64,000 bases of DNA. It comes from Comamonas testosteroni (GTDB lineage: Bacteria > Pseudomonadota > Gammaproteobacteria > Burkholderiales > Burkholderiaceae_C). Each line of letters begins with the position of its first letter. Position 1 is the first letter of the stretch. The notes under the pieces are model-generated. The model searched no databases. It was not told the DNA's origin and saw nothing but the letters and a program-made list of their open reading frames with translations. The translations under genes were made by a program, and so were the position numbers. Positions 62,950 through 64,000 of this stretch are shown piece after piece. The stretch covers positions 1 to 64,000 of the forward strand of contig NZ_KZ984448.1 in assembly GCF_003569915.1 (NCBI RefSeq), written 5' to 3'.

Positions 62950-64000
62950 TCATGGCTGCAGCCATTCCCAGCGCGGAATTTCGCGCTCGCTCAGATTGGC
63001 GATGCGGGTCTCGCCCAGCTCTTTTTCCAGATGAATGGGCAGCCAGTCGGGAAGATCGTTTTCGTCGTTTTCTGCAGCGTAGTGGTTGGTCTGCGCATCT
63101 TCGAGCGCATTGAGCAAGCGGTTGGCATGGGTCACCACAATCAACTGGGTCTGGCGCGTAGCCTGCGCAATCAGGCGGCCCAGCGCGGGCAGCAGATCGG
63201 GGTGCAGACTGGTCTCTGGCTCGTTGAGCACCAGCAGCTGCGGCGGGCGCGGGCTGAGCAGGGCGGCAATCAGGAGCAGATAGCGCAGCGTACCGTCGGA
63301 CAACTCGGCAGCAGACAGCGGGCGCAGCAGGCCGGGCTGGTGCATTTGCACCGTCAGGCGGCTGCCTTCGGTGGCAATGCTGATGCGGGCTCCGGCAAAC
63401 GCATCGGCCACGGCGTCTTGCAGCGCCTGCACATCGCCAATTTCCTGAATCGTGAGCAGGGCGGCGGCCATGTCATGCCCGTCGCCGCTGAGCACGGGGG
63501 TGTAGCAGCCAATCTGAGGCTGGCGTGCCGGGGCATCGGCATCAGTGCGAAAGTGGTCGTAAAAGCGCCAGGCGCGGATTTCCTCGCGCAGCGAAATGAT
63601 CTCGGGCGCGCCGCGTGGGTCCACCAGCTCGGTCATCATGCTGGCCCAGCGGGCGATGGGGCGCTCCAGCGTCTGCCAGCCTGCGTCGGCGCGCAGCCTG
63701 AGCGCAGCGGCCTTGCGTTCCACCAGCAAGCTGGCGGGGCGGCGCACCGGGCCGGCCCAGACGGCTTCGTGCTTGATTTCCGGGTCTTGCGCAAACGGCG
63801 CGGGCACGCTGGTGGGTGCAGGTCTGCCCAGCGCAATCGCATAGCTCAGCCCGTCCCAGCCATGGCTGGCAAAGCCCAGTTGCAAACGCTCGGTCTTGCT
63901 GCGCACCGTGCCTTGCACAGGCTGCTCACCACGGCGCATGGCGGGCGTGATTTCCTCGGGCCCGGCCCAGAGTGTGGAGGGCAGGCCGCCCTCGCGCACC
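62950..64000 (-). CDS. AAA family ATPase, RecF/OLD-like (partial, start outside window)
   Basis: At least 349 residues; the frame is open through the window edge, and the N-terminus with Walker A is missing. Visible: LSDGTLRYLLLIAALLSP (ABC-like signature), LVLNEPETSLHPDLLPALGRLI (Walker B, with Asn in place of the usual Asp), and switch region LIVVTHANRLLNAL. This is the AAA_21 pattern of SMC-like ATPases. It is followed by the SMI1/KNR4 gene. It may be a housekeeping or defence-type ATPase; no nuclease domain is visible. Confidence 0.82.
   Translation of the reverse strand, partial: VREGGLPSTLWAGPEEITPAMRRGEQPVQGTVRSKTERLQLGFASHGWDGLSYAIALGRPAPTSVPAPFAQDPEIKHEAVWAGPVRRPASLLVERKAAALRLRADAGWQTLERPIARWASMMTELVDPRGAPEIISLREEIRAWRFYDHFRTDADAPARQPQIGCYTPVLSGDGHDMAAALLTIQEIGDVQALQDAVADAFAGARISIATEGSRLTVQMHQPGLLRPLSAAELSDGTLRYLLLIAALLSPRPPQLLVLNEPETSLHPDLLPALGRLIAQATRQTQLIVVTHANRLLNALEDAQTNHYAAENDENDLPDWLPIHLEKELGETRIANLSEREIPRWEWLQP

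Noticed and set aside
1-64000. CRISPR arrays, rRNA genes, prophage or integrase genes
   Set aside because: No regularly spaced direct repeats, rRNA sequence or phage structural or integrase genes were seen. The only mobile DNA is the IS end at the left edge and the short dispersed repeats.

Overview
The window reads as chromosomal DNA of a Burkholderiales bacterium, most likely family Comamonadaceae and probably Comamonas. I base this on the gene order rpsO-pnp-quinone reductase-tpiA-secG-tRNA-Leu-nuoA..N followed by a DUF2818 and a DUF1178 gene, on two Bug/TctC-type binding proteins, on GC-rich codon use, and on a dispersed GATAGC-type short repeat that I associate with this family. No sequence search was possible; all family calls come from reading the translated sequence.

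Left end (1-1.4 kb): the end of an IS5-family element (IS903-like terminus, transposase N-terminus reading out of the window) sits inside the minor-pilin gene pilW; pilV and a small secreted protein follow. Housekeeping block (1.5-6.9 kb): rpsO, pnp with a structured leader, a quinone oxidoreductase, tpiA, secG and tRNA-Leu(GAG). Respiratory block (7.0-22.3 kb): the complete 14-subunit NADH:quinone oxidoreductase operon nuoABCDEFGHIJKLMN plus two small companion genes, closed by a terminator.

Uptake and regulation block (22.9-39.5 kb): a five-gene branched-chain-amino-acid-type ABC transporter; an alpha/beta-hydrolase-GNAT fusion with a DUF2239 gene behind a strong inverted-repeat operator; a scar holding remnants of a LysR regulator and a small multidrug-type transporter; a lipocalin-like/FtsX/LolD-like ABC system whose ATPase is separated from its permease by a cobalamin cassette (B12 riboswitch, btuB, btuF-like gene, divergent PduO-like adenosyltransferase); then miaA. 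Catabolic and envelope block (39.5-50.5 kb): sulfatase, Bug protein, Bcr/CflA drug transporter, hydrolase, a tandem-domain methylglyoxal synthase, DUF5329, cupin, porin with a terminator-like leader, and a P-type cation ATPase.

Right block (50.5-64 kb): gdhA behind a textbook sigma-54 promoter motif, mutL, two glycine-zipper lipoproteins flanking a DedA gene, amidase-tsaE overlapping head-to-head with queG, an auxin-efflux-type carrier, a TctC protein, and a SMI1/KNR4-AAA ATPase pair that runs off the end. The most unusual large-scale pattern is the short dispersed repeat: about eleven copies or half copies, five of them read through in frame inside protein genes, and in each orientation they use the same reading frame.
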